Below, one piece after another: positions 21,931 to 35,164 of a stretch of DNA of 64,000 nt (its first letter is position 1; every line of letters starts with the position of its first letter). The stretch spans positions 37,724,329-37,788,328 of the forward strand of contig OZ024880.1 of NCBI GenBank assembly GCA_964017185.1, in the 5' to 3' direction. The notes under the pieces were generated by a model. That model ran no database searches, was not told the origin of the DNA, and saw only the letters and a list, made by a program, of their open reading frames with translations. The translations under genes and the position numbers were made by a program. This DNA is from Rugalucina vietnamica. Taxonomy: Eukaryota > Mollusca > Bivalvia > Lucinida > Lucinidae.

Positions 21931-22633
21931 CTAGTCTGAAGTCACTCTGCGCCAAATTTGCTGTAAAATCTCTGGGTATAAAGGATCAAGAGTTTTCTGA
22001 CAAGTAGAAATCTTTGCTAGAAATATTTCGACATGATCTGAGGTCAAAAGACTCAGTGTTGCAAACCTGCCCAATGCAATCCTCTTTAAATTGTTCTGAC
22101 TATCAGATGAGCATCTGTCCCTCATCAAAAGAAAATCTGTCATTTAAGTTTGCTATAAAACTGGTCTTACTGGGCTGTACAGTCACAGAAAAGTGTTAGA
22201 TTTAAAAGCCATCTTGGAATTTCTAAATTTAAACATTGATAATTTGATGCATCTTTATGATCCAATAACATTGTTAAATCATGCTAGCATCCATAACATA
22301 GGTTTCATGAAGATGTGATAAAATCGTGTCAAAATTATCAAGAAACAAACACCTTAAAGTATCTCTACTCTTGGCTGTCCTGATTATTTTTAGCATTGTC
22401 TTTAATAGCTGTATGGTCAAATATGGAAACAGAGTGTAGGTGTAATGGTTCTCTTTCAGCAGTGAATCAATCAGCATCTCTGAGTGGCTCATAGGTCCAA
22501 TGTGATAACAAATGACATTATATTCTTGGAATAATTCTATGAGTTTGTCTATTCTGTCAAATTTCAATGTTAAATAAAAGATGCAAACTGCTGTCAGATG
22601 GAATGGCAAAACACATTTATGGATACACTTCAT
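21931..22633 (-). pseudogene. Unidentified coding-like segment in SIK intron 2
   Basis: Two frames in the sense direction of SIK. 22274-22633 gives 119 residues, including IDKLIELFQEYNVICYHIGP and LRCLFLDNFDTILSHLHETY. 21931-22143 gives 70 residues, including TCQKTLDPLYPEILQQIWRR. The composition is that of a helical protein, not of a repeat artefact. The frames are separated by stops and by a MITE A scrap (22173-22207). I do not recognise the protein. It could be a captured gene fragment or an old unknown ORF. No splice evidence ties it to SIK. Confidence 0.3.
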
Positions 22634-22748
22634 TATAAGGACAGTGCATAGGGCCGTCTAGAGGTTCAAATGAAAGCATGTTGTCAAGAATTTTAGACTG
22701 TAGCAAAACCTACAGCCACCATATTGTGTCCTTGAGCCAGACACTTTA

Positions 22749-22997
<249 letters not shown>

Positions 22998-23381
22998 TCA
23001 GAAAATATGTCTAGTACAATATATAGCTAATAAAAACGACGATGAATCAGTGATTTTTTTGTACCTACACATAATTTGGACTTTGGGATGCAACATTATA
23101 ATTTGGGTGGGTCCCAGGATGCAATGATTTTGCAGATTTGCTATGAACAATTTGTTTTGGAATTGAACTTAGGCAGCTAGACCCATTCATATAGCAAGGA
23201 CAGGAATCATCAGCCTTCTCATTAGAAGGCGGCAGGAGGCTAAATTGCCTTCTATTATGAATGTTCAGCCTCCTACTTTTCATTTATTCACAGTGTATTT
23301 CTTTTAAATGACCCTATTTTTGCCTTCTACTTGAAGTTTTCAGCCTGTTACTTCAAAAGTTAGTGAAAAGGCTGATCATAT

Positions 23382-23615
23382 AAGCCGCCACGCAAGAAAA
23401 CCAGCCTTCAGGTTTCCGCCCAGGTCTGACACAAACTGGCCTGTACAAGCACAGAAGCTGGCTAGAAACTTGAAATTTCGGATTTAGGAGGAAGAGGAAT
23501 TGTTCTATCCCTGTAGCAAAAACAAAGGCGCTGATCAGCTGTGCAGTTACTGCACAACTGATCAGCCCCTTTGTTTTCGCATTGGCAAAAATATGGATTT
23601 CTCATGGTGCGGCTC
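23382..23615 (-). mobile_element. MITE A copy
   Basis: Near full length, in SIK intron 1. Hairpin gcgctgatcagctgtgcagt and complement. Flanks ATAT and AAGA. Confidence 0.87.
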
Positions 23616-24203
23616 AAGATAGTCTGAAATTTGTAAATAAATCACTGAATGAATAATAGTATATTAATTACTCCACAACCTTGAAAATTTAGAAATTAGC
23701 TATGTTCCAGAATTGTATATTGTCTACAATGTAGCTTAAATTTCTTATTAAATTGGGTAATGACTATGCTTTATAACTGTACCAATTCCTAGTCACTGCT
23801 TGCTTTTTATTATTTAATATAAGGTACAATATGTTTAATTTACCTATGGATATCAAAATGTACTTAGAAACCTTGTGACAGCATACAAACCGCAACCTAG
23901 GCATATGGCATTCTATTGTGTTCGTACAAAGTTCTTGAGGGCAATTCTCAGAGTGTTCAACAGATCTCAATACATTCAATTGTTTGTGGCAGTTTTAAAG
24001 CACTCAGGGTTTGTGCTTGGCTCTTTTCATGACATATACACACTGAGCTGCCCCAGGACCAGGTTGAAAATGCCGAGAAATCTGAGAACAATTCTAAACG
24101 ATCTCTACATGCAAACACCACAGCCGACCAAGGTGTTTGCACAGTGACCTTTGAGCAAGCCCCACGTGGCGCCTGTGGAGCTCCAGTAGCCTTTCATGTG
24201 ACT

Positions 24204-24780
24204 AGTGCCAAGGCCAAAATGAATTTTTGAGTAGGGATTTTGCATTGACAAGGGAGGTAATCGATGATAGCAAAAATTGATACTTTTCTAAAATTTTGAC
24301 TTGATCATGAAGATTTAGCCTCAAGTAAGTTATTATATATGTGTTATTTAAAAATGATTTTGAACAATCATTTTGAAATAGATCTACTAATGCACCAGTC
24401 ATTTGCAACCACGTCCCCCTCGGGGCCGGGGAATAGCGGGGATATTGACTTTTCTCTTTCCAAAGCCCGGGTATATGCCCGGCACTGCAGGGATACTCTT
24501 ATGGTCAAAGCTCTGCCAAAGTCCCTGCTCAAATCCTGGCAGGTAAATTTTCATGGCCATTTTGGGACAGGAATCAAAACCCCTGCTATTCCACGGCACT
24601 GCGGGGACAATGCTGAAGTCAAAACCCTGCAGTTAAGCCCGGCTATACCCCCGCTATTCCCGGCCCCAAGGGGGCCGTGGTTGCAAATGACTGGTGCATA
24701 AGGATTTACATTTTTGGCCGGAAAATATTTACCTTTTTGTACAGAAAAATCCCTATTCAAAAATGATTTTGCCCATGACT
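24204..24780. mobile_element. Nested foldback element
   Basis: The inner element 24390-24699 has inverted ends atgcaccagtcatttgcaac with GC-rich ccccctcggggccgggg. The outer arms 24212-24252 and 24739-24780 (aattttt.a.tagggatttt) also pair. Either one long foldback or one inside another. Confidence 0.7.
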
Positions 24781-25369
<589 letters not shown>

Positions 25370-25488
25370 TTATCTTGGAGGTCTCCTAAACCTACACTTC
25401 CACAGAAAATCACAGAACTCCGCTAAATTCCTCCCTGTTTTCACTCTTTCCAACATTTCTGTGTTACATGCCAGTAAAGTGACTGACC

Positions 25489-25496
25489 TGACGTCA
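25489..25496. promoter_or_regulatory. Consensus CRE (TGACGTCA), proximal
   Basis: Perfect palindromic cAMP response element, 123 bp upstream of the SIK start codon, in the likely 5' UTR or core promoter. CREB/ATF binding is the family expectation and was not tested here. A nearby gcgagtcag resembles an AP-1 site. Confidence 0.6.
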
Positions 25497-25582
25497 TCGA
25501 TTACGCGAGTCAGTAAGTAAAGCTAGTCCCAGCTTTTGAGGTTTTATTCGTATCTGGTGGTTGCTAAGGCTGACATGTACAC

Positions 25583-25600
25583 TGACGTCATTTGACGCAC
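25583..25600. promoter_or_regulatory. Consensus CRE plus adjacent half-site
   Basis: A second perfect TGACGTCA (25583-25590), 217 bp upstream of the SIK ATG, followed at once by TTTGACGCA, which holds a CRE-like half-site. The two full CREs are 94 bp apart. SIK genes in mammals can be CREB targets, so the placement is suggestive. TGACGTCA also occurs in the unrelated duplicated block near 44.4 and 44.9 kb, so the motif is not unique to this promoter. Confidence 0.6.
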
Positions 25601-25660
25601 TTCGCCGGAACACTTGCTTTGTGTTCAGGTGCTTGATCTGCTTAGACATTTTCTTAAACA

Positions 25661-26318
25661 AATTTGAGACAAAAATCAATGCACATAGATGTACTTTAGC
25701 TCTTGTTCTAAGAATTGTTTTATGCTAGGGGAGACTGGGGTTAAATGAACCCTTGACATTTATTTAAAGTCTGAAAACTTGCCTCTGATAATGGTTTTTC
25801 GCAGAAAGTTTTTGTTTACGACTCAGGGGGACGATAGGAAAATTATTTTCATGTCAAAATCTTGATCTTAGTTTGTTCTACATAGACATCAAGGGTTCAT
25901 TCAACCCCGAAGATGATTATTTCTGTGATGAAAATTTATAAATGGTATATCTTATAGACATAGACATAGAAGACATAGAAACTTTATTTAACGTCGAATA
26001 TGATTAACTACAACATAAGCCCAGTAGGGCTTTTATTTCGACAAACATATGTAAAATAATTAAAAGTAACAGAGTATATCACAGCATGCACATGTATATA
26101 AACACGATTATTTACAAGATGAATCACAGATATGTTCCAAGCGCGGGCGAATTCAAACTTGATGAATAGATCTAGACCCATGGTCTTTTTCTTTGCATAT
26201 CTATATAAGTATGGTATTTCCCCGGGTCTTTCTGAGAAAAAAATATGAAAAACAAGTAATTTTAGCTGAAAAAAGGTGTTGGGCTTCAACATTACACATT
26301 TCCTGGCTACGCCCCTGA
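25661..26318. other. Intergenic, nothing recognised
   Basis: Short direct repeat atagacatagacatagaagac near 25960. No gene is recognised. Confidence 0.5.
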
Positions 26319-26482
26319 TATCTATCTTCTGATACTGAGTCGACCAATTTCTGATCATCACCTCAGGTGTGGGTGGATGGCTAAAATTTAGAATTTAGTC
26401 AAGAGAGAAAAACATTTGGGAAGGGGCATTAAAACTATTTGCAAATATAGGCCAGAGGCATACTAAAACGCATGCTTTTATG
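26319..26482 (-). mobile_element. LINE 3' tail, antisense
   Basis: Reverse complement of the 3' UTR at 61640-61812: gaggcatactaaaacgcatg, cctcaggtgtggg and the tatctatcttctgat terminus. Only the tail is present, as after 5' truncation. Confidence 0.75.
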
Positions 26483-26586
26483 CCTATAAAATTAATTTAA
26501 ATAAAAGCCCCAAATCTCCCAAAGATGCCAATTTTTAAATTAACTAAATGTGAAATACAATGAAAGGGCTTTAAAAACGCCTCGCT

Positions 26587-27217
26587 CACACTGGTAAATG
26601 TAAAATACTGGAGCTGGTCGCAACGAACTGGTGCAGACTAAATTACGCACGGGAGTAAGATTAAAATGGCGGAAAAGGTAAATTTCTGAGTGCGCGAGAT
26701 AGATGCTTTGCCTATGTGAAATCAGCAACCCTGAAGCAAGTTAGTGTAACCACCAGCGCGTTGTACCGATGCTTCAAAAAATGCTCCCAGTGCGTTGTAG
26801 TAGAAAATCCTCAATAAAATGTTTGCTTCGATACCATCGGAAATCGTGTTTCTTGAATGTTTATACATAAATATATGATAATATAACAAAAACTATGCTC
26901 AGACATGCATTTTTCCTTCAATTTTGGCACGAAAACACGCCACCGGTCATGCCGGTAGAACTGTATCGGATTTGGCTTCTAACCCAAGAAATAAATCACA
27001 TATTGCGTGATAAAAATCATAAACTGCAACGCTTCCGTCGTTCTCTGCGCCAGGTGACATGACAAATAAAATACAACCAAGTTTATACGAGAATGGTAAT
27101 GAAAGGAGGTATACGGTTTATTCACCTTTTCCGCCATTTTAATCTTACTCCAGTTCGTAATTTAGTCTGCAACAGTTCGTTGCAACCAGCTCCTGTACTT
27201 TTACATTTACCAGTGTG
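26587..27217. mobile_element. 631-bp element, 105-bp inverted arms, CACACTG ends
   Basis: Left arm 26587-26691 and right arm 27114-27217 are inverted copies with few mismatches (cacactggtaaatgtaaaa ends, aaaatggcggaaaagg inside). It is flanked by the 5-bp repeat TCGCT (26582-26586, 27218-27222). No transposase inside. The CAC terminus and 5-bp duplication recall Transib elements; a CACTA type would need a 2-3 bp duplication, which is not seen. Confidence 0.8.
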
Positions 27218-27471
27218 TCGCTTGCTTTATTGATTCTTTTACTCAGAATACGAGATTTCGGCAAAAATATTTTTTGGAATAAAAGTGGGGGAATGTGGGG
27301 GGAATATGGACCGCTTGGGAATATGGACCACCATGTGAAATATTGCTGTGTTTTGTGTTTTTACAAGCCCGTGCTCATTTCTCTGAGGAAAATAATTACT
27401 AGTCTCTCCTTCAGCTGAGAAGTTCAGAGCGCTGGTGAATTCAAACTTGGTTATAAAATTAGATCTATTAC

Positions 27472-30400
27472 CAGTGGAGGAGAGATGCCCAATTGAGTAT
27501 CACTGACCTAGATTGCTTTGACAGGTAAATGTTACTATTAATAGCAATTTGATACTCAATTGGGCATCTTTTTGTCATTTTTATAGTACCCTCAGAAAAT
27601 CGAAAAAATGTATCACAGTTTTTAACCGATTTCCACCAATTTTGGAGAGCTTAAAGATGAATAAATTTCCAAACTTTTGACCGTTCAGATTTTTTTTTTA
27701 ATTGTCTAGAAAAAAAGTTATTAAGGTTTAAAATCAGGATTTTTTTCTGATTTTCTGTGATTCCTATTTGGGAGCTAGAAAAAAGGTGATGCCCATTTAG
27801 GAAACGGTGATTCCTATTTAGGAACATATAATAAGATCTATGATTCCTGAATGGGATACAAATAGTTTGTTATGCTTCCTGTTGAAGAACTTTGTTTACC
27901 AGAGCCACACTGACTTAACTGTCATGTTATTTTCTGAATACCTTTCTGTATCTCATATCGATCATAGAGATGCTCCACATTCAACCTTTTTTCATTTTAA
28001 TGGCCAGAGTGTATTTTAAGTTCAGTTTCACAATCATTTATACAAGTGCGTTCAGTTATTGATATGCCCCTGTCATATTCAGAAATAAATTGACAACTCT
28101 TCTTGCTTTTGAACAATCTTCACTGGCAAGAAATAGACGTCTGGATGAATTTGTTTATATAATATGTTAAGTGTGTCTATAAATATTTACTCTGTATATA
28201 AAACTTCCAGAGTTTGTGATGCTGTATGCCTTGTTTGATTACATACCATATGGAACCAAATTTTTAACAAAAAATTCGCTGATATTCAAGTTTCAAAGAT
28301 ACCACAAGGAACCATGGTTAATGGTTTGTAATTTTGTTTGTAAATTACGAAAGAATAACCATTTTTGTACTACGGCCGAAAATTTGGTGTCTTATGAGCT
28401 CTATTTACAATGTAACACCGCTGATTTTCATTCATTGTACATTTTAGAATTTCATGGTAAAGCGGTTGTTACAATATAACTAAGCATGTCAGTGTTTTTT
28501 GCAAGAAAACTAATATTCTACTAGGACGGTTTTACGACCAAAGCTTGCTTATGGGTTCCTTCATGAGGTAAGCATGTCTTAAAGTACTCTGGAGTCACCC
28601 ATGACTTTGTATTCTGTCAAAACGTGGGTTGGCATTTCATCATACAGTTTCATGATTGTTTCACCGAGGGGTTAAGTGGGCTAAATTTATTGTTAAGCAA
28701 TGACACATATCTCCTCTTCGTGATATTCAAAACCTCTTCTATAGGGTTTAAGTCACGGAAATTAACATGCCAGTAAAGGATGTCAAAAACTAGTAGTATT
28801 AATACAGCTGTACAAGGCAATATTCTTTGTATTCATTCTTAATCCGCAAAATACATTATTGATATTAGAAGAATGTCTGTCTGTGAATGTCCTGGTGATT
28901 CCCTTGACTTAAAGCATATACAAGAGGATTTAAATATCATGGATATGAGCAGTGAGACATAGCCTAAGTATAAATGTTTCTCTGTGAAAGTCCCAGTCCC
29001 CTATGGTATTCTGTGCCAGAAAACAAACCATGAATTTTATGATGAAATGCCAACCTACGTTTTGGCAGAATACAAAGACATAGTACTTTAAGGACTTATG
29101 TGTGGTCACTGTATATATACTTATTTGCAAAAGAAACACGAAAATAACTAATACGCTTGTTTTTCTTTCTATATCGCCAAAAATTTTTTTAAGTGATATA
29201 TAAATATTGATAGTCCCGTTAATTCGCTTTCACAAAATTAGAAAATCATGACGTTAAGACTTACGCTTGTCGCGTTGCCGCGAAAAAAAGTTGTCACCCA
29301 TTTCCATAGCTACAGGGTTAGGATACCTTTAATTACCTTGCAAAAGTTTACAAACCGATGCCAATTTTCGAAAGTCACGTTTGAAACAAATTCAAATCAG
29401 AAAGTTTTATGTCTTTTCCGACGCTTTTTTCTTGTACGTGACGTCGTTTTTACTTTTTGACGTAAATTGGTGTTTTCTAGCATGCAAATAGACGTACTCA
29501 AAATCTTTTAGTGCCATAAGATAGCTGTTGACACACTGAACAAACACCTGCAGAATCACATTTTGAAAGCCCATAGTGTGTCTGTAGTAAACAATAATGA
29601 CGATCTCAAAACAATAGGCTGTCGTCAACAGAAAAACGCGACCCTTGGGAGCGTTGACAAGCAGTATTTTTTCCAATCTTTTTGTACGATTTCTTTAGGT
29701 TAGACACCCGGCTACTACTTCAGCCATCTGTTTTCAAATCGCATTAATCGTGAATGTTTTAGATTCAAAATCGTAATACACGAGATCGTACACTAACGTC
29801 ATTGTAACGTCTTAATGAAGAATGCTACAAACGTTTAATTTTGGTTGATTATTGCTCACTGAAAATACTCAAAAGTTATATCAATGAAAATTCTATCACA
29901 ATGATTCTTTTCAAGAAAATGGTGTTTTAATATTTTCGCATTTCTTTTGCGGATAAGTATACATGTTTGAATATTTACTTGTATAAAAAAGCATTGTTTA
30001 TTTTTGTCAACAATATTATATTCTTTAGCATGCTTTATCATGGGACTGATGAATATGTTGCAAATACATGGATTTGTGTATACATGATTGTGAAATGAGT
30101 GGTCAGCTCAGAGCAAGTGAGTCATTTTTCAGTTACTTCAAGGTTGAAATCGTCGGACCCATTTTTATTAGCTTTTAGAAAAAAAATAAGCCAGATTTTT
30201 CGATGTAGTCATTGACTTCAGTCATATAAGAACCTGAAACAAAAGGCATAAGTGCACACGAGCCGCCCAAAAATACTCACTTCGAGAATTTTCCAGAAAA
30301 AAAAACATGTTTACACTAACTTTTTCCAGAGAAATGCATTTCCATGACCCAAAAATAATCTTTAATTTTTCAGATTATGTATCCTAGACATGTAGGCTTT

Positions 30401-31733
30401 GTGTAATTTTTATTCACATGCATTCCATTTTCCAGGAAATGGGTCCCACGAAAACCAGTTACATTTCCAATTCTAAATCAAGCTATTTGAAATTTTAAAA
30501 GAATAACTATATTTAGTCATTCCTTGTATCTGTGACATCTATAAGCAATAAATGCACATCATCATTTGATTGACAGATTAAAAAAACACAGTAGATGTCT
30601 GTTTAACATACCCCACTAACTCATGTCAATATTGATAAACTCTTAAGGCATGCTTACCTCATGAAGGAACCCACAAGCAAGCTTTGTTCGTAAAACCGCC
30701 CTGGTAGAATATTAGTTTTCTTGCCAAATAACACTGACATGCTTAGTTTTATATTGTAACAATTAACCGCTTTACCATGAAATTCTAAAATGTACAATAA
30801 ATGAAAATCAGAGTGTAACTTTGTAAATAGTGCTGATAAAGACACCAAATTTTCAGCTGTAGTACTGACAAACATGGTTATTCTTTCATAATTTACAAAC
30901 AAAATTACAAACCATTAACCATGATACCTTGTAGATTCTTTGAAACTCAAATATCAGCGTTTTTTGTTGTTTTTTTTGGTTAAAAAAATTTGCTCTGGAA
31001 GTTCTATATACAGAGTAAATATTTAAAGACACACTTAACACATTATATAAACAAATTCATCCAGATGTCTATTTCTTGCCAGTGAAGATTGTTCAAAAGC
31101 AAGAAGAGTTGTCAATTTATTTCTGAATATGGCAGGGGCATATCAATAACTGAACGCACTTGTATAAATGATTGTGAAACTGAACTTAAAATACACTCTG
31201 GCCATTAAAATGAAAAAAGGTTGAATGTGGAGCATCTCTATGATCGATATGAGATACAGAAAGGTATTCAGAAAATAACATGACAGTTAAGTCAGTGTGG
31301 CTCTGGTAAACAAAGTTCTTCAACAGGAAGCATAACAAACTATTTGTATCCCATTCAGGAATCATAGATCTTATTATATGTTCCTAAATAGGAATCACCG
31401 TTTCCTAAATGGGCATCACCTTTTTTTCTAGCTCCCAAATAGGAATCACAGAAAATCAGAAAAAAATCCTGATTTTAAACCTTAATAACTTTTTTTCTAG
31501 ACAATTAAAAAAAAATCTGAACGGTCAAAAGTTTGGAAATTTATTCATCTTTAAGCTCTCCAAAATTGGTGGAAATCGGTTAAAAACTGTGATACATTTT
31601 TTCGATTTTCTGAGGGTACTATAAAAATGACAAAAAGATGCCCAATTGAGTATCAAATTGCTATTAATAGTAACATTTACCTGTCAAAGCAATCTAGGTC
31701 AGTGATACTCAATTGGGCATCTCTCCTCCACTG
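27472..31733. mobile_element. 4.26-kb element with 1.1-kb inverted arms
   Basis: Arms 27472-28582 and about 30640-31733 are reverse complements over about 1.1 kb with modest divergence. The outer ends are CAGTGGAGGAGAG and CTCTCCTCCACTG, flanked by ATTAC (27467-27471, 31734-31738). Each arm carries a 19-bp perfect stem (27484-27502 with 27550-27568, gatgcccaattgagtatca). The 2-kb core has no intact ORF. It is a non-autonomous DNA element of unknown superfamily. Confidence 0.85.
28862..29200 (-). pseudogene. Possible GPCR C-terminal fragment inside the inverted-repeat element
   Basis: The frame 28930-29139 ends FILRLCLTAHIHDI. A one-base shift continues LNPLVYALSQGNHQDIHRQT and stop. LNPLVYAL matches the NPxxY motif ending TM7 of rhodopsin-like receptors. 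A related inverted scrap (FVFCQNVGWHFII) is on the plus strand at about 28605-28650. The upstream hydrophobic frame at 29407-29676 may belong too. This is a weak call resting mainly on one motif. Confidence 0.3.
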
Positions 31734-31756
31734 ATTACCTTTTATTACCTATATCA

Positions 31757-31905
31757 TCAGGAAAACGTGTCCATGAAAAGTATGCACACTTCAACCCCAC
31801 TTTAAAACATGGGATATATGGGGTATACATTTTTATCATCATTTTAATCCAAAACAGAGATCGTAGGTACTCGTTAGAACCGCCTCTGTTGTGGTTCTGA
31901 TTGTT
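31757..31905. mobile_element. MITE B remnant
   Basis: Degraded half copy: gggatatatggggtatac, caaaacagagatcgtaggta and cgttagaaccgcctc. Confidence 0.55.
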
Positions 31906-32164
31906 TTATGTTTTGGTGTTGAATTTTCATGCTGTTTGCAGTTTTATAGTTTATTAAAGTCTCATGTTGACATACAATATCACATACATATATATACATA
32001 AAACAATATAAAATGTATATCAACCCATTCTTTACAGAATTACAAGAGACTATTGTATAAATAAAAATCTATCTAAACTATATACAGAGTATATCATTAT
32101 TCGATCATAAGATATAAACAGAACCAAGCTCTGTAGCTAAAATTTAGTTTTATAGCAACATATT

Positions 32165-33099
32165 CAAAATTATATACACTTTGGTCATGTCAGAATGTAT
32201 GCGACGCCTTATCCTATCTCCTTGATAATATTTATATTAGATTTGGGACCAAGTTATACAGACAAATTGTTGGAATTCCGATGGGTACAAATTGCGCACC
32301 TCTCGTAGCTGATTTATTTTTATACTGCTACGAAAGAGATTTCATGGATTCTCTTAACCATGATACTGATGTTATCGAGGCTTTTAATTCCACATCTAGG
32401 TACCTCGATGACCTATTGAACATTGACAACCCTTATTTTGAAGGTATGGTCAGTCAAATTTATCCACCTGAACTTCAGTTGAACAAAGCCAATATCTCAG
32501 ATACTGAAGCCCCCTTTTTAGATCTACATCTTTCTGTTGCAAATGGATTTGTTTCTTCTAAAATTTATGATAAGCGCGATGATTTTGATTTTGATATAGT
32601 AAATTTTCCTTTTTTGGATGGTGACGTTCCTCGTCGTGCTTCTTATGGTGTATACATTTCGCAACTTATTAGGTTTGCTAGAGTCTGCAATCATGTTACA
32701 GACTTCAACGCTCGAAATAAATGTTTAACGGCAAAACTTCTCCAACAGGGCTATCGGTATCATAAACTTCGAAAAACATTTTCTAAATTTTATCGTAGAC
32801 ACTATGAATTGATTTCCAAATATAATGTTGGGTTAAAGACGCTTTTAAGTGAGGGCCTTTCGGAACCTGAATTTTATGGTGACTTGGTTTACAAATTTAA
32901 GAAACTTAAAGGAATTAATGATTTTTCTTTTCAGTTCAGAAAAATCATAACACGTTACAAACGTATAGGTTATAACTTGAATGTTATGCGACAGTCTGCA
33001 TGCTTAGTTTTTAACCCAATCATTGTTGATAACTATGCTGCCTTCTTTAATTGCACGCCGGTGGGTCGGGCGTCAGACTCTATGATGGCCCCGACATAA
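32165..33099 (+). pseudogene. Penelope-like reverse transcriptase, 3' part
   Basis: The open frame extends upstream of the ATG at 32281 (in-frame LLDNIYIRFGTKLYRQIVGI before PMGTNCAPLVADLF). RT hallmarks are the GTNCAPLVADLFLY block, the catalytic-type YLDD in SRYLDDLLNID (YxDD box), and FLDLHLSV. It ends VGRASDSMMAPT. The N-terminal RT part is missing, so it is a 5'-truncated copy. The assignment to Penelope-like elements is from general resemblance; other YLDD retroelements are possible. A 3' tail follows at 33100. Confidence 0.7.
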
Positions 33100-33725
33100 A
33101 GCTATTCATTTTAGTTGGTTGGGGCCGGAGCTTCTTGTCTGTTGCTTGGCCCACCGGGGTCCAACTGGTGTTTTTCTTTTGCTCCGGAGTTAGTAGGTTA
33201 TTCGGCGCCCAGGGATCTCCATCGTCGGGCAGCTTACTCAGTCTGTGAGTCCTGGTTTTTGATTCATCAGGATGTTTATCATGATTTATTTGTTTGTTCT
33301 TGATGATTCATTGACTAGTTAGAGATTCACCACGAGGACCGAATAACTAACTAAATGTTATGAACCACTGCAGAAGCTGAGGGTGAGGTTATGGCCATGT
33401 AAAACCGGTTTAAGCCCGCCAGTAACTTTGTGTTACTGATCGTTACTTCTGTGGTGGTTCTTTTTGTTTTATGTCTTGGTGTTTAAAAATTTTTTGTGCT
33501 GTTGGCGCCTTATGTATGTTTTCATATTTTTAGTTAAGTTAAGGTAACTGAGTGGCCACCTATTGGGAAAATAGCTGCCCATTCGGCTTACGATTGTTTC
33601 ATGGTATAAGTACCTGATTGTTAGTTTGGTTTTTTCCCACCTCGGTTTTTGGAGTGGGAATCTTTTTCTGATTGCGCCTTTTCCTGATCTTTGCCTACTT
33701 GTACCTTTTTACGTAAAAGGGATTT
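33100..33725 (+). mobile_element. 3' tail of the Penelope-like element
   Basis: Non-coding tail shared with 8850-9417 (antisense) and, for its last 190 bp, with 41850-42050. Landmarks are ggagtgggaatctttttctg and gcggcttaagcccgcc-like motifs. Confidence 0.78.
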
Positions 33726-34336
33726 CACAATGCTGACGACTAAATTTTCATAAACATCATGACATTCAGTATAAAACCAAAGTTTATGAATCACAGTCAT
33801 TAATGCAAATACTATACATGTATACAAAACATACAGACAAAAGGAACAAAGAGGCATTTAAAATATGGACGGACAATCATGTAAGCCATATATATACCAA
33901 GGATGTGGAAACGAATGCGAAAACCACGCACACAAAGACCCAAAGGACCCAGGGAGGGCCGCTCCTGCAAGCCATTAGGTACTGGCTAACCGTGGAACTG
34001 GCTCCGGAGTGTCACATGAAGCTTCTCCGCGTTACCACCCGTATCTCGAGGAACGTGTGTGCCAAGAGCATACGGGGGTCCGAGTGTACGTAGATTTTGC
34101 ACTCAAGTATTATAATGCGTCTCTGTTCAAAACATATAAAATACCGAGGTACGAAACCTATTTAAAAACGATATAAAAATACATGTATCTAATGCGCTTT
34201 AACATTTACTCAAATAGATAGTCCTTCTTTGTAAAATGATGAAAACATAATTTTTTTGCTACAATCATAAAATAAAAACTAGTAATAAGGTAATAATCAT
34301 CTACTTATAAAGTGTGTTTTGTCTAGTTTGTAAAAT
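33726..34336. other. Intergenic, nothing recognised
   Basis: Short frame 33803-34093 has no recognised relatives. Confidence 0.5.
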
Positions 34337-34642
34337 TTGAAAGCAGGTTTTGGCACAAAGTTTAATCATTTCCTGCAACCAGAAAAAAAGCAAGCACGTT
34401 TAGATTATTTTCTTATCAGCCATAGTATGTTCTTTTTTCTTCACGAATGTGAAATAATTCCAGGATACAGATCAGATCATTCAGGGGTTCTGTTAAATTT
34501 ACAAATTAATTTTGATACGGAAAAAGGTCGAGGATATTGGAAGTTCAATAATACATTACTTAAAGATATAGAATATGTAAATAAGGTAAAAAAGGTGATA
34601 AATGAAACTTTAGATATATATCGTGTAAAGAACAACAACAAC

Positions 34643-34687
<45 letters not shown>

Positions 34688-35164
34688 GGATTTACTATAA
34701 ACGATCAATTGCTTTTAGAAACAATTTTATTAATGATAAGAGGAGAAACAATAAAATATAGCTCGTTTAAGAAAAAACAAAAAAATGAACAAGAAATAAA
34801 TTTAGATAGAGAAATTAAGGAATTAGAGGAAAGGGTTCAAAATAATCTTAATAGTATATCGATGGAAGATATCACGTTGCTTAATAATAAAAAAGAAAAA
34901 ATGGAAGAAATCAGGAAAACTAAGTTAGAAGGAGTCATGCTCAGATCAAGGTGCCGTTATGAAGACTTGGGCGAAAAACCTACAAAATACTTTTTAAATA
35001 TGGAAAATAGAAATTACCAAGATAAAGTTATTAATAATTTGATTGACGAAAACGGGGAAGAAATTTTCAAGACTAAAGACATTCTGGAGGCCCAAAAAAA
35101 TATTATTCAAAACTTTATACTGAAAACATTCAAATTGATGAAACTCTTATTTCGGAAGCGATAG
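34337..35164 (+). pseudogene. L1/Tx1-like LINE ORF2, endonuclease C-terminus and linker
   Basis: The frame starts without an ATG at the 5' truncation. KKQARLDYFLIS and GYRSDHSGVLL are the end of the AP-endonuclease domain (SDH catalytic motif). An AAC/AAT run (34631-34687) codes a poly-Asn tract. The frame then reads the usual pre-RT linker (CRYEDLGEKPTKYFLNMENR). It goes out of frame after EAQKN at an A7 run (35094-35100). With one more A it would join the RT frame (YYSKLYTENIQIDE), so the break is a single-base indel. Confidence 0.8.
34631..34687 (+). repeat. (AAC/AAT)n microsatellite inside LINE ORF
   Basis: About 19 triplets, in frame and read as Asn. Confidence 0.97.

Noticed and set aside
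30654..30902. Frames repeated in both arms of the 4.26-kb element (LYILEFHGKAV)
   Set aside because: The resemblance follows from the inverted DNA copies; each arm has different stops and shifts, so no protein is maintained.
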